Shown: positions 1 through 9,321 of the stretch, in pieces
Layout of the letters: every line of letters begins with the position of its first letter
Position numbering within the stretch: the first letter of the stretch is position 1
Origin: Henningerozyma blattae CBS 6284
Taxonomy: Eukaryota; Ascomycota; Saccharomycetes; Saccharomycetales; Saccharomycetaceae
DNA: 64,000 nt
NCBI RefSeq assembly: GCF_000315915.1
Contig: NC_020190.1
Coordinates: 558,001-622,000 of the forward strand
Direction: 5' to 3'
Made by a program: the position numbers and the translations under genes
Notes under the pieces: generated by a model
What the model was told of the DNA's origin: nothing
Database searches by the model: none
Seen by the model: only the letters and a program-made list of their open reading frames with translations

Positions 1-938
1 ATTGGCCATCTCATTAATTCTTGAGTTAAGAATAATTTGACTAGAGATTCTTGTGTTTCTAATTTTTTCAAATTATTATCTAATTGTGTTTTATGGATTA
101 AATCATTTTGTAAATTACCATAAGGCGCTAAAATCAAGAAATATACCATGTGGGTTAATGAATCCTTCCATTTTAATTCATCTTCTTTGATTGATTTTGT
201 GTTATAAATTTCTTGGAAATATTGGGCTACATCCAAATAATCCTTTTTATGTAGACCGATTCTGATTAATAATTTATAGTATTCAATTTTCAAGGTCTCA
301 TATTTTTCATTCTTGAAAGTTTTCTTTAAAATTTTTCTCGAAAGAACAGTAGCTTGAGAATAATCACCCTTCAATATACTCAGCTCCATTTGCTCCAAAA
401 TGAATTCGATCTTCTCAGTCATTTCCATTGAGCCATATGTTTCAACTTGTAACTCGCAGAGAATATTAGCTGCTTCTTCGATATTACCTTCTGCTCTTCT
501 AATTGCTACCAAGTCTCTTGTAGCTCTTGCTCTTTCAACTTCTACATATATTTTGTTCTCAGTAACAGTTCTAATGGTTTCGATTGTCTTAATTTTAATT
601 GGTAAAGTAATGCCAGAATCACTATTTAGGTGTCTAATAATCTCTTGAATCATATATTGAATTGATAATTTTAATTGGCCATGCTTCTTAGATAATAAGG
701 TTAATTGTTCCCCTAGTTCCTCCCAATCACCCTTACTAGTTAAAAGATCAACAATTTTAGCCATAATTGCTTTTGAAGTAGACAAGATCAGCTGCCTGTC
801 TCGTTTTTTTTCTAACGCTAAATATTTTTCTAACGCTGCTTTTTCATCATTTATAGCTAAGCTCTCAATTTTAGGGAACTCATCCTTTAAAATTTCAGAG
901 TAATCTTTTTCAGCTTTTATTGGAGCGTCTCTTGACAT
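1..938 (-). CDS. RPN5: 26S proteasome lid subunit Rpn5 (5' part, cut by window edge)
   Basis: This is the N-terminal part of Rpn5, a PCI-family subunit of the lid of the 19S regulatory particle, which supports lid assembly and deubiquitination by the 26S proteasome. The frame opens at the ATG at 938 and is still open at the window edge, giving about 312 codons; the S. cerevisiae protein is about 445 residues, so the C-terminal PCI domain lies outside. The start MSRDAPIKAEKDYSEIL and the blocks LTLLSKKHGQLKLSIQYMI and LCELQVETYGSMEM are family signatures, and the last visible residues read ELMRWP. It is divergent from NOP14, as in S. cerevisiae (YDL147W/YDL148C). A PACE element 146 bp upstream suggests Rpn4 control, as for other proteasome genes. 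The identification is firm. Confidence 0.96.
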   Translation of the reverse strand, partial: MSRDAPIKAEKDYSEILKDEFPKIESLAINDEKAALEKYLALEKKRDRQLILSTSKAIMAKIVDLLTSKGDWEELGEQLTLLSKKHGQLKLSIQYMIQEIIRHLNSDSGITLPIKIKTIETIRTVTENKIYVEVERARATRDLVAIRRAEGNIEEAANILCELQVETYGSMEMTEKIEFILEQMELSILKGDYSQATVLSRKILKKTFKNEKYETLKIEYYKLLIRIGLHKKDYLDVAQYFQEIYNTKSIKEDELKWKDSLTHMVYFLILAPYGNLQNDLIHKTQLDNNLKKLETQESLVKLFLTQELMRWP

Positions 939-1083
939 GGTATCCTAGATATATTCTTATGTTAGTTTCTAATTATTAACTTGTGAACTAAAAATATTCA
1001 AGGCGGGCGTATTGGAAGATAGACGTATATAAATGATTCTTGTTCTTTAATAAAATAACTGCAATTGTTGGAGCCTTTCTTAT

Positions 1084-1092
1084 TTTGCCACC
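1084..1092 (-). promoter_or_regulatory. PACE element (Rpn4 site) for RPN5
   Basis: The plus strand reads TTTGCCACC, which is GGTGGCAAA on the RPN5 coding strand. That is the exact proteasome-associated control element bound by Rpn4. It lies 146 bp upstream of the RPN5 ATG, the usual distance and orientation. Confidence 0.85.
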
Positions 1093-1159
1093 GTTTTAGA
1101 ATTTAGCTAAAATCTAAAAATTTCGGGTTTTTGAGTTCACGTGCGGTATTCTTTTTTTC

Positions 1160-1197
1160 TGAAAAATTTGACAATCGGAAAAAATTGATGAGATGAG
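1160..1197 (+). promoter_or_regulatory. RRPE and PAC-type motifs for NOP14
   Basis: TGAAAAATTTG at 1160-1170 matches the ribosomal RNA processing element at ten of eleven positions. GATGAGATGAG at 1187-1197 contains the GATGAG core of the PAC box, though without the GC before it. The RRPE-PAC pair within about 40 bp is the classic promoter of ribosome-biogenesis genes, here about 170-200 bp upstream of the NOP14 start. Confidence 0.7.
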
Positions 1198-1365
1198 ATG
1201 GTTGAAAATATACTACATCAAGAATGGTACGGTAAATATTATATATTACTACTTAATTCTTTTAGGAACGTTCAGCTTTCATTGAAATAATTAAGTAGTT
1301 CACTAGTTCAGTTGGTTTAAGACTATAATAATTCTAGTAAGTGAGTACTCAGAAAATTTTAAGAT

Positions 1366-3789
1366 ATGGCTGGGTCACAACTGAAAAACTTGAAGGCCAC
1401 ATTGAAAGCTCATGGGCTAACTGGGCAAACCAAGTCTAAAAAGAAGAATACTAAAAGACAACCAAAAGATTTCGATCGTGAGGAAAAGGCTAAGATAATT
1501 GCAAAGATTAGAGAAGACTTTAATCCTTTCGAAGTTAAGGCCACGAGAAATAAGAGAAAAGATAATAAAATAGGAAATGATAAGATAGCTGTTGGTAAGC
1601 CTGGGATTTCAAAACAAATTGGTGAAGAAAAGAGGTTACATGCATTCGAATCTAGAAAAAAACTAAAGGTAAGAAAGGTGGTATTGTTGATAAGCGTTTA
1701 CGGTGAGAGAGATAAGAATATGACTGAAGAAGAAAAGATGTTGGAACGTTTCACTAGAGAAAGACAAAGCCAATCTAGAAAGAATAAAAAAGATTTATTT
1801 AATTTGGAAGGTGATACTAATGAATTTGATGATGGCGATATGTTTGGAAATGGTTTAACCCATTTAGGTAAAACTATTTCGATGGATGATGATTTTGATC
1901 AAGGTGATCTAGGCCTAAAGAGAGCATATGGTGATGAAGATGGTACCCAAGAGCCATTTAGAAAGAAAACAAAGGCAGAAATTATGAGAGAAGTTATTGC
2001 TAAATCGAAATATTATAAACATGAAAGACAAAAGGAACATGCTAAAATGGAAGATGAAGTGGATGCGTTAGATGAAGACTTTGAAGATATTATGTCCGAA
2101 TTAGCGTCTTCAAATATGACTTCTAAAGCCACTATACAGGAAAAACCTGAAGTCGATAAAGATTATGATGTTAAAGTAAAAGAATTATTAATGGAAAAAA
2201 GGGCTGTTCCTGCAGATAGAACTAAAACAGATGAAGAACTTAAAAATGAAGCTGAGGAGAAAAAGAAGCAATTAGAGCAACAAAGACTAGATCGTATGAA
2301 AGGTATGCTTGAAGATGATGATGGTAAAGAAAAAGGTGTTGAAGATTTGGATGATGGATTCTGGGAAAATGATGATGACGATGACATGGCTGGCGAGATT
2401 ATTGCAAACTCTGATGATGACGTTCAATTAGAGAATGATGATGAACAAGAGCCTCTGACACATGCTGAAAATCAATTATCTAACTTCCCAAGACAATTAC
2501 CAAATGCACCATGCCCGTCCAACGTTCAAGAATTGGTATCTTTCTTGGAAAAATCACCTCTAAACGAGCATCCAAAAATGGTGCGTGCTATCATTAGAGC
2601 CTATCAACCGAAGCTAGCTGAAGGTAATAATGAAAAAATGTCTACTTTCACAGGTGTTCTTTTAAGATATATTTTATTCATATCTAATCAAGATCCATCT
2701 CAAAATGTTATGGATTTGCAGACAGCCCAAAACTCATTGATTCGTATTCTTAAATCATTAGCTGAAAAATACAACAGAGGATTATCGGATACCTCTAGAT
2801 TGATAATATCTGAAATTCAAGAAAGATTCACTTTAGGCAAGTTTTCAAACTTAACTATCGGTGACCTAGTTTTCTTTAGTATTATGGGTACTATATTCTC
2901 AACATCTGACCAATATCATATTGTTATCACCCCATGCTCTATACTAATTGGTGAATTTTTAGAACAAATAAAATTAGATTCATTACCTGCATTGGCATAT
3001 GGGTCGATACTAGTTAAGATTACTTTGCAATACGAACGTTTGTCCAAAAGGTTTATTCCTGAGGTTGCTTATTTTTTGGAAAAATCCTTAACATCTTTAT
3101 TAGACAGAAAATTCAGCAATTTAGATGGAATTAGATTGGATTCGCATGCTTTGGGTTTAACAAAGTTTTCTAATTTTGATGAAAATGATACGCCAATACT
3201 ATATTTACATCAAATTTTCGACAATAACAACAACTCAACCGATACATTTAAAAAATCAATTATTAAAAATTGCCTTGAATCATTGGAACACATAATTTCA
3301 AGTGTTTGGAAGGAATTACCCGCATTCAAGGAGCTCATAAAGCCTTTTGAATTATTACTAAGACAATACTCTACTGCATATCCATCCTTATCAAACTCGG
3401 AACACATTATTGATAAAATTGAACGATTGTTAAAGTTTGATGAACATACTCCATTGACGTTACAAAATCACAAACCAATTGCAATTCCATCTCGTGCACC
3501 AAAATTCGAAGAGAACTTCAATCCAGATAAGAAATCATATGATCCAGATAGAACTAGAAGCGAATTGAATAAATTGAAGGCACAGATCAAAAAGGAACGT
3601 AAGTTTACTATGAAAGAAATTCGTAAAGATACAAGATTTGAAGCTAGACAAAATATTAGTCTTAAGAAGAAAGAAAATGAAGAATATCATGCCAAAATGT
3701 CTCGTATCGTCAATTCCATTAATACAGAAGAGGGTGCGGAGAAAAATAAATATGAAAGGGAAAAGAGACTTCGCAATACTAAAAAATAG
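1366..3789 (+). CDS. NOP14: Nop14, small-subunit processome / 40S assembly factor
   Basis: Nop14 is a nucleolar protein of the small-subunit processome needed for 18S rRNA maturation and 40S assembly with Noc4 and Emg1. The 807-residue product is close to the S. cerevisiae length (810). It begins MAGSQLKNLKATLKAHG, has acidic stretches in the first 380 residues and ends in the conserved basic region (LKKERKFTMKEIRKDTRF, then INTEEGAEKNKYERE). One segment is wrong: residues 100-112, encoded by 1663-1700, do not resemble the family. Reading that stretch in another frame gives the expected KGKKGGIVDKR. This implies one base missing in the A-run at 1656-1662 and one extra near 1700, a compensating pair. 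The rest of the gene is intact. RRPE and PAC motifs upstream fit co-expression with ribosome biogenesis. Confidence 0.96.
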   Translation: MAGSQLKNLKATLKAHGLTGQTKSKKKNTKRQPKDFDREEKAKIIAKIREDFNPFEVKATRNKRKDNKIGNDKIAVGKPGISKQIGEEKRLHAFESRKKLKVRKVVLLISVYGERDKNMTEEEKMLERFTRERQSQSRKNKKDLFNLEGDTNEFDDGDMFGNGLTHLGKTISMDDDFDQGDLGLKRAYGDEDGTQEPFRKKTKAEIMREVIAKSKYYKHERQKEHAKMEDEVDALDEDFEDIMSELASSNMTSKATIQEKPEVDKDYDVKVKELLMEKRAVPADRTKTDEELKNEAEEKKKQLEQQRLDRMKGMLEDDDGKEKGVEDLDDGFWENDDDDDMAGEIIANSDDDVQLENDDEQEPLTHAENQLSNFPRQLPNAPCPSNVQELVSFLEKSPLNEHPKMVRAIIRAYQPKLAEGNNEKMSTFTGVLLRYILFISNQDPSQNVMDLQTAQNSLIRILKSLAEKYNRGLSDTSRLIISEIQERFTLGKFSNLTIGDLVFFSIMGTIFSTSDQYHIVITPCSILIGEFLEQIKLDSLPALAYGSILVKITLQYERLSKRFIPEVAYFLEKSLTSLLDRKFSNLDGIRLDSHALGLTKFSNFDENDTPILYLHQIFDNNNNSTDTFKKSIIKNCLESLEHIISSVWKELPAFKELIKPFELLLRQYSTAYPSLSNSEHIIDKIERLLKFDEHTPLTLQNHKPIAIPSRAPKFEENFNPDKKSYDPDRTRSELNKLKAQIKKERKFTMKEIRKDTRFEARQNISLKKKENEEYHAKMSRIVNSINTEEGAEKNKYEREKRLRNTKK

Positions 3790-3851
3790 ATTTAATTACT
3801 TATTTATTTTTATATGTAGATTATTATAATAGCATAATTAACCTAAATTGC

Positions 3852-3877
3852 ATCAACGAATAATATCAACGAATAAT
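3852..3877. repeat. 13-bp tandem duplication downstream of NOP14
   Basis: ATCAACGAATAAT occurs twice head to tail just after the NOP14 stop, in its presumed 3' UTR. A 60-codon frame running over it has no family resemblance, and I do not call it a gene. Confidence 0.8.
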
Positions 3878-4041
3878 ATTGTTGTTATAGCTAAGCATTA
3901 CTCTCCTACGTTGAATACTTATGGGTCATCCGACGACACTAACTGGCAAACTGTAACTAAACCTAGAATAATATTATATAAAAATAAATTTTATATAAAT
4001 TATCTAATATATAAGTGCACAGAACGATGAACTACGCAATA

Positions 4042-7000
4042 TCAACGCCCAATTTCCGTATCTTTGTAATATTCTTTAACCAGTGCAAGCACTCCTGTCT
4101 TTTGAATAGGTTTTTGGAGCCTATCTGGTCGTTTTAGAATTCCAGAATTAATGAAAGATTCACCTAAATCAACAGTACCTCTGTCCGAATTGAAATTCTT
4201 CTGCCAATTTTTTGGTGCAGTAGAATTATACTCTCTGACATTATTGTTGCTAGGACGATCATTCAATTGCTGGTTTATCAGGAATAGGTCAGGCCTTTGT
4301 CCTGGCTTAAATTGTTTTTTCCACGAATAATCTGTAGTCCAATTCACTGGTTTGTTCTCTGTCTTCATTGGAGGAATTTGAGTTTTACCCACCATGTTAT
4401 CCTTATTTTCGTAGTCATCTATGAAATACATATACGACCTCATCATCCTTTCTCTCGCATTTCTATCTTCATTATCTTCAAGATCGCTGGCATCATCTTC
4501 ATCACTTACAGTCCAACTATTCATATTATGTCCTTCATCATGGGCTGTCTTAAAGTCTTTAGAATTAGTCTGAATAATAGGTTTTTCATCAACTTCAAAC
4601 ATTGCATATTTGCATACATAGCCTAAGCCGTCAACATATGTAGAATTATTTCTGAAAAAATCTATGATGTCACATGCATTTCTAGGTAATGAAAACCACA
4701 AAATAAATGGAGTTAAAATTAAGCTTGCTAATTCACGCAATAAGACAATCACCCTTAGATTATATAACTCACAAAATTCTTGTTTGACTTCTTCCATATG
4801 ATACCTTCCTTTCCATGTATTTGGCAGAAAATGTGTATAAGTAGCAAGTTCCTTAAGTGTTTCTTCAGGATCAAATACTCTATATTCATTTGGAATGAGG
4901 TTATGACAAATCGTCCAAATAGAACCAAATAATGTAATATAAAACAGAGCGGTTTTGTCTTTGCTGATTTCAAAATTGAAAAAATTCTCAGGGTCAAATA
5001 TTGTTAATAAAACTAAGATAGCGACGAAAGACCCAGATATTAACGTAACAAACTTTAGAAGAATATTCGTACTTTCATTCGGAAATTGTTGAATATACTT
5101 ATCTGCCAATTCTCTGCTTAATCCTAATCTTTTTTGGAATAAATGATATAGTTCATTATATTCTCTAAATTTCCATTCTGCGAGTGGTGAATATTGTCTT
5201 GCACCTAAATTACCAGGGGATGTTTTAAACTCATTGAAATATCTGAAAAAGTATAGTAATACAAAATAGCATACTAAAAATGGAGCTAAAATAATATTTA
5301 AAAAGCCTGCTAATAAAAATCGTTTTTGCAATTCTTCTACTAATCTTTCTCTATGAGATTCTTTCAAAATATTTTGCTTCAAATAGCCCCCTTCGTTAAA
5401 TACGAACCCAAATATACAAAGGTTTAAATTCCATTCTAAAGTTTTTGTCAGTATGAATTCGAATAGAAAGGTAAGGGTAATAGTTAAATTCAATATCTCT
5501 GAATTAATTAAAGCAATAAAGTAATTGTCTTTTCTCATTATTCTATTCGCTACGTCATGAGCATCAATTCTATTTTTAGCCTTTACCTCTACAACATTTG
5601 CTGTTAATGCGTTTTGATCTTTTAATAATATTAATTGCTCTACAATTCTCTGCCAAGAAATTGTTTCCAGTTCTTTATCTGATATATTTAATAGATATCT
5701 ATAAAACTTCTGGATTTCTCTTAGATTTTTTATATCGAAATATAATTGTATACATTTCAGTGTAATGAACACGTAAAATATATACATGAATAATTTTGTG
5801 AATCCAGATATATTACTAGAGTAACATTTGTCAATTCGTACATCTGATAATTTGCTGCTCGTAGGAATTAAAGAATAATCGATACAATAAGCCATAAAAG
5901 TTGAAATAAAAACAACAAATAATAAAGTTGCAATATTCAAATATTTTTGTAAGACGATACAATAAAACCCATTTCCTAAATAATATTTGTAAACATCACG
6001 AAAGAAAATATCTAAGTTTTCTACGTTTGCCCATTTCCACAATGCAGTCTCTTTCGGGCTTATTGTGTCTAATCTATTTTTGGGAGTATTGTTTAGAACT
6101 TGGATGTTTTTGAAGAGTCCTGGTTGTTGGCTGCTTCTTGGATTTCTATTGTTAGTTGAAGTCCTAGTATTACCTCTAATGTTCAAGAAACTATCTTGTA
6201 TAAAGTTAGTATTAGGATTGTTATTTCCAAAAATAGTAGAGACCCGTATATTCTTTCGATCTATATTACTATTTCTATTGCCCTCTAGATCAATAAAATT
6301 GTCTTGAATATTATTATTCAAATAATTGGACTTATTTGCCTCATTTGAAGAAGTAAATAATTGCTTCCGTCTATCAATAGGGGGTTTCGAAAATGTATTT
6401 TTAATGGACCTAGGTATTAACAAAGAAGACTGTTTAATAAAATTCTCATCTTCATTATAATGCTTATTATATTTGTTGTGACCTAATAGTGTCGCATCTT
6501 CATTCATTTCATCATCCTCTTCATCCTCTTCATACATGCTTTGAATGTCTGTTAAATTTGGTTGAAAGTTTTGATTCTTTCTAGGTGATATGGTCCGGCT
6601 AAACTTATTTTTCTTATTTATAAGATCATTATTTATTTGATTCTCATCTTCATTTGCGCTAAATTCTTCTTCATCACTTGAAACTTGGCCAAGTTTTGGC
6701 AATGATTTAAACAGTATGTCATTTCTTTTCCCTCCTGTAGGTTTATTATTGATGAATGAATCATTTATAATGCTGTCTTTCTTGTTGTTGAATCCATAAT
6801 TATTATTATTATTATTATTATTATTATTTTCCAGATCATGTATTGCAGGATTCAGTTGATTATTTATTCTAAAATCATTCTCAGAACTTGAATTCCCGTC
6901 TTCCGTTGATGATTCTTGATCCGATTCAGGAATGCGTAAACCTTCTTCATCATTGCCCAACTCATTCAGAACCTTCTTTCGCTTCCCTATACCCTCTAAT

Positions 7001-7155
7001 GCTGAATCACTTGAGTCAGTTGCCTTTGTATTGTATGCAATAAGGCCACCGCTAGTTATCGTAGAGGATACTTCATCAGATTGAAGACCAAATATTCTTG
7101 ATAAGAAAGTATTTTGTGGTATTTTTTGAGAATCTTCAGGTCGTTGTGAAGTCAT
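4042..7155 (-). CDS. ATG9: Atg9, autophagy lipid scramblase
   Basis: Atg9 is the multispanning protein of Golgi-derived vesicles that seeds the phagophore and acts as a lipid scramblase in autophagy and the Cvt pathway. The product is 1037 residues (S. cerevisiae 997). Residues 1-370 are hydrophilic and rich in Asn, Ser and acidic residues, with an Asn run at 110-119 encoded by a trinucleotide repeat. The membrane core follows, starting near LLFVVFISTFMAYCIDYSL, and includes the strongly conserved tract TICHNLIPNEYRVFDPEETL and FILWFSLPRNACDIIDFFR. The C-terminal tail is hydrophilic. It is convergent with NOP14 and lies head-to-tail behind RPC53, as in S. cerevisiae. A URS1 core and a Reb1/PAC-like composite lie upstream. 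Confidence 0.96.
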   Translation of the reverse strand: MTSQRPEDSQKIPQNTFLSRIFGLQSDEVSSTITSGGLIAYNTKATDSSDSALEGIGKRKKVLNELGNDEEGLRIPESDQESSTEDGNSSSENDFRINNQLNPAIHDLENNNNNNNNNNYGFNNKKDSIINDSFINNKPTGGKRNDILFKSLPKLGQVSSDEEEFSANEDENQINNDLINKKNKFSRTISPRKNQNFQPNLTDIQSMYEEDEEDDEMNEDATLLGHNKYNKHYNEDENFIKQSSLLIPRSIKNTFSKPPIDRRKQLFTSSNEANKSNYLNNNIQDNFIDLEGNRNSNIDRKNIRVSTIFGNNNPNTNFIQDSFLNIRGNTRTSTNNRNPRSSQQPGLFKNIQVLNNTPKNRLDTISPKETALWKWANVENLDIFFRDVYKYYLGNGFYCIVLQKYLNIATLLFVVFISTFMAYCIDYSLIPTSSKLSDVRIDKCYSSNISGFTKLFMYIFYVFITLKCIQLYFDIKNLREIQKFYRYLLNISDKELETISWQRIVEQLILLKDQNALTANVVEVKAKNRIDAHDVANRIMRKDNYFIALINSEILNLTITLTFLFEFILTKTLEWNLNLCIFGFVFNEGGYLKQNILKESHRERLVEELQKRFLLAGFLNIILAPFLVCYFVLLYFFRYFNEFKTSPGNLGARQYSPLAEWKFREYNELYHLFQKRLGLSRELADKYIQQFPNESTNILLKFVTLISGSFVAILVLLTIFDPENFFNFEISKDKTALFYITLFGSIWTICHNLIPNEYRVFDPEETLKELATYTHFLPNTWKGRYHMEEVKQEFCELYNLRVIVLLRELASLILTPFILWFSLPRNACDIIDFFRNNSTYVDGLGYVCKYAMFEVDEKPIIQTNSKDFKTAHDEGHNMNSWTVSDEDDASDLEDNEDRNARERMMRSYMYFIDDYENKDNMVGKTQIPPMKTENKPVNWTTDYSWKKQFKPGQRPDLFLINQQLNDRPSNNNVREYNSTAPKNWQKNFNSDRGTVDLGESFINSGILKRPDRLQKPIQKTGVLALVKEYYKDTEIGR

Positions 7156-7346
7156 AGTCTATATTACGCAGCTGTTCCACTGTCTTACTGAATAAAATAA
7201 TTCTTTCAATTATCTTTAATATCTTGTAATACAAAAATATATTATTGTATTTGAAATTTCTTATCTCTAATATTATTTTTGTTTGCAAATCCTCCCTCTT
7301 TGAAATGTATGTGTTATTGTTATATTCCCTTAAACTAATGAAAGCG

Positions 7347-7361
7347 GCGATGAGTTACCCG
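7347..7361 (+). promoter_or_regulatory. PAC-like motif overlapping Reb1 core
   Basis: GCGATGAGTT (7347-7356) differs from PAC by one base at its end and overlaps TTACCCG (7355-7361), the core of the general regulatory factor Reb1 site. It lies about 190 bp upstream of ATG9. The function is inferred from motif identity only. Confidence 0.5.
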
Positions 7362-7418
7362 CACTTAAAATGAATCGATGAATCTAAATTCTCAAATTTT
7401 GCCGAACTCAGAACAGAT

Positions 7419-7426
7419 TAGCCGCC
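7419..7426 (+). promoter_or_regulatory. URS1 core (Ume6-type site) upstream of ATG9
   Basis: TAGCCGCC is the invariant core of the URS1 element bound by Ume6, which recruits the Rpd3L deacetylase. It is 264 bp upstream of the ATG9 start. The two bases after the core are AG instead of GA, so it is a near-consensus site. Confidence 0.5.
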
Positions 7427-7739
7427 AGATCAAAATGACTATTTGGCATATAATTTATTTATTGTTACTACAGAAGATCATTAGAATTAACCGCAACTAT
7501 CTTCGTAATATATGCGTAAAAGAGATTCTATAGAGGTATATTATATGTAAAGGGAAATGGGTTAAATGAGATTAGTATTATAAATTCTAATTAAAAAATG
7601 CTTGGAAATTTTGAAGATGCCGGAGTTTAATGATGTTCATCATCCAGGAGATAAATTATAAATAATTAGAAAAAGTAGTGAGATTAGTACTAGTTCAATA
7701 ATCATTATCATTATTCATCAGAAATTGTTGCCATCGTGG

Positions 7740-9049
7740 CTAAAATTTTGGCATCACTATTATCTTCTCATCAATTAGGCCTAGATGTTCTGCCACTGGA
7801 TTTTCATCTTTCTCATTGAATGCTATAATGTCTTGGAAGAACGTTGGATCGGCACCTCTTGCGACATCCATAATCACGTCACCTATTTTAACTGATAGTT
7901 TACCAGATTTATGTACCCTAATGGTTCCAATTCTACCAGATAATTCTTTTTGATTCACAATAGGTGGCCCTTCATCTTTTTTCTTTGCCTTTTTAGCTAG
8001 CGCACCTAATCTTTTTGTTGGTTTTTTCTCTAGTGCAGCTTTAGCCTTTTCACCACTATTTTCCTTTCCATCTTTGTTAGTGTCTTCATCTTCAACGCTT
8101 TCTGGTTTAGGTGGTGCTAAATCAGTAAAATCGGGTAGTATATTTGGTAACTGGACAAATACAAATTTTCCATCTTTGTCATTGATCGAGTGTAATTTAT
8201 GCAATATTCTATTATGATCATTTGTATATTGAACATTTTCAAGTACTATTTCTTCTTCATTAATGGCATGCATTTCTGGATCATCAGTTGCATTATTATT
8301 CACTTCAGCACTCAAAGCTGCCTCAACAGTCTCCTCATTTGAATGTTCCATTTTAATATTGACATCTGGCTCAGTTTTGATTATAGGTGTATCTTCTCTT
8401 GTGCTAGGTTCTGTACTAGTAGCCTCTTCGGTATTATCTGATTTTGAATGTACTTCGCCATCATCATGCAAAATACGTAAAGGTCTGACAGGAAATAACT
8501 CTTCAATCCTTTTAGCCTGCCAAGCTTCTTCATCATCAGGATCAATATTCTCTTGTGTATCATCTTCAATTTGTTCCAACTCTTTTTCCATTTTCTTCCA
8601 ATCTTGTAATGACATTTCTCTACCCATATTAAACCTTGATCCTTTGTCTCCTTTAGCCATCTTATCCTCATTCTCATCATCAGATATGCTATCTGCATTA
8701 CCAAAAGTTTGTAAACCTTTTTGAACCAGAGATGACGAATCAGAGTTACCAGATTTAAAATATGATCTTCTCATCTCACCATTCTTATCACTTGAAAAAT
8801 TACCAGCAGCCAAAGGGCCTGAACTGACAACATGTGTATTTTGCAAGTATCGTGGTAGTCTCCGCTGTTGATTACCAGGCATTGCCCTTTTATTTTTCTT
8901 TTATCAAATGGTTTAACTGGTTCTTCATTCTTTAATTTAGGAGCAGATGCATCTCTTTCTTCCTTAGTTCTTCTAGTAACGGCCTTTGGTTTAAATCTTA
9001 GGCCAGGTTTAGGTTTGTTTCCATTTAAAGAAGGCAAACGACTTGTCAT
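7740..9049 (-). CDS. RPC53: RNA polymerase III subunit C53 (reading frame broken by one base)
   Basis: Rpc53 pairs with Rpc37 in RNA polymerase III, where the heterodimer acts in initiation, termination and reinitiation. The gene is split over two frames. From the ATG at 9049 the frame reads MTSRLPSLNGNKPKPGLRFK, then KAVTRRTKEERDASAPK, as in the family N-terminus. After the short A-run at 8893-8897 the homologous sequence continues in another frame as GNQQRRLPRYLQNTHVVSSG, and on to the conserved C-terminal RPC4 region (IGTIRVHKSGKLSVKIGDVI). One added base in the A-run would join both parts into about 436 residues, against 422 in S. cerevisiae. Coding quality is good on both sides, so I read this as a live gene with a consensus error or a real single-base deletion. 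If only the downstream ATG (8882) is used, the product is 380 residues and lacks the conserved N-terminus. Confidence 0.9.
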
Positions 9050-9287
9050 TATGTGTTTTAAATTAGTTTATTTTGCTCTGTACTGTTTTTCTATATTGGT
9101 CCTTACAATTAAAAGATAAAGGTCAAATATATACGAAAAAATATTTTCAAAAAAAGAGTATGTATATGTTCTTCAATGTTTCTTATTAATGAATAGATTG
9201 GTCTAAATGAAATTATCAAATGCAACTCTATTTTTCAATCTGCTCTTGTATTATTTTCAATTTTCCAAATCGGCCTTCTGGGTATCG

Positions 9288-9298
9288 AAAATTTTTCA
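9288..9298 (-). promoter_or_regulatory. RRPE element
   Basis: AAAATTTTTCA is the exact reverse complement of the RRPE consensus TGAAAAATTTT bound by Stb3. It lies 13 bp from a PAC box and about 250 bp upstream of SAS10. Confidence 0.8.
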
Positions 9299-9311
9299 GA
9301 CAGTGCAAAAT

Positions 9312-9321
9312 GCGATGAGCT
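9312..9321 (+). promoter_or_regulatory. PAC box
   Basis: GCGATGAGCT is an exact PAC box (GCGATGAGMT), the Dot6/Tod6 site of ribosome-biogenesis and Pol I/III genes. It lies 225 bp upstream of SAS10 and 263 bp upstream of RPC53. Confidence 0.85.

Larger units (their letters stand above)
939..1365. promoter_or_regulatory. Divergent RPN5/NOP14 promoter
   Basis: This 427-bp divergent intergenic region separates two genes of different regulons and carries the sites of both. A PACE element lies on the RPN5 side, and RRPE plus PAC-type motifs lie on the NOP14 side. A CACGTG E-box (1138-1143) sits between them, and a TATATAAA stretch lies at 1026-1033. No coding frame or RNA gene is visible. The regulon assignments come from known S. 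cerevisiae motif families. Confidence 0.7.
7156..7739. promoter_or_regulatory. ATG9 upstream region / RPC53 3' flank
   Basis: These 584 bp separate the RPC53 stop from the ATG9 start; both genes are on the minus strand, so this is the ATG9 promoter. Visible sites are a PAC-like GCGATGAGTT overlapping a Reb1 core TTACCCG (7347-7361) and a URS1 core TAGCCGCC (7419-7426). No coding frame is supported. Confidence 0.6.

Noticed and set aside
9158..9163. GTATGT donor-like sequence upstream of SAS10
   Set aside because: No TACTAAC branch point follows before the SAS10 ATG, and the SAS10 frame is complete from 9546.
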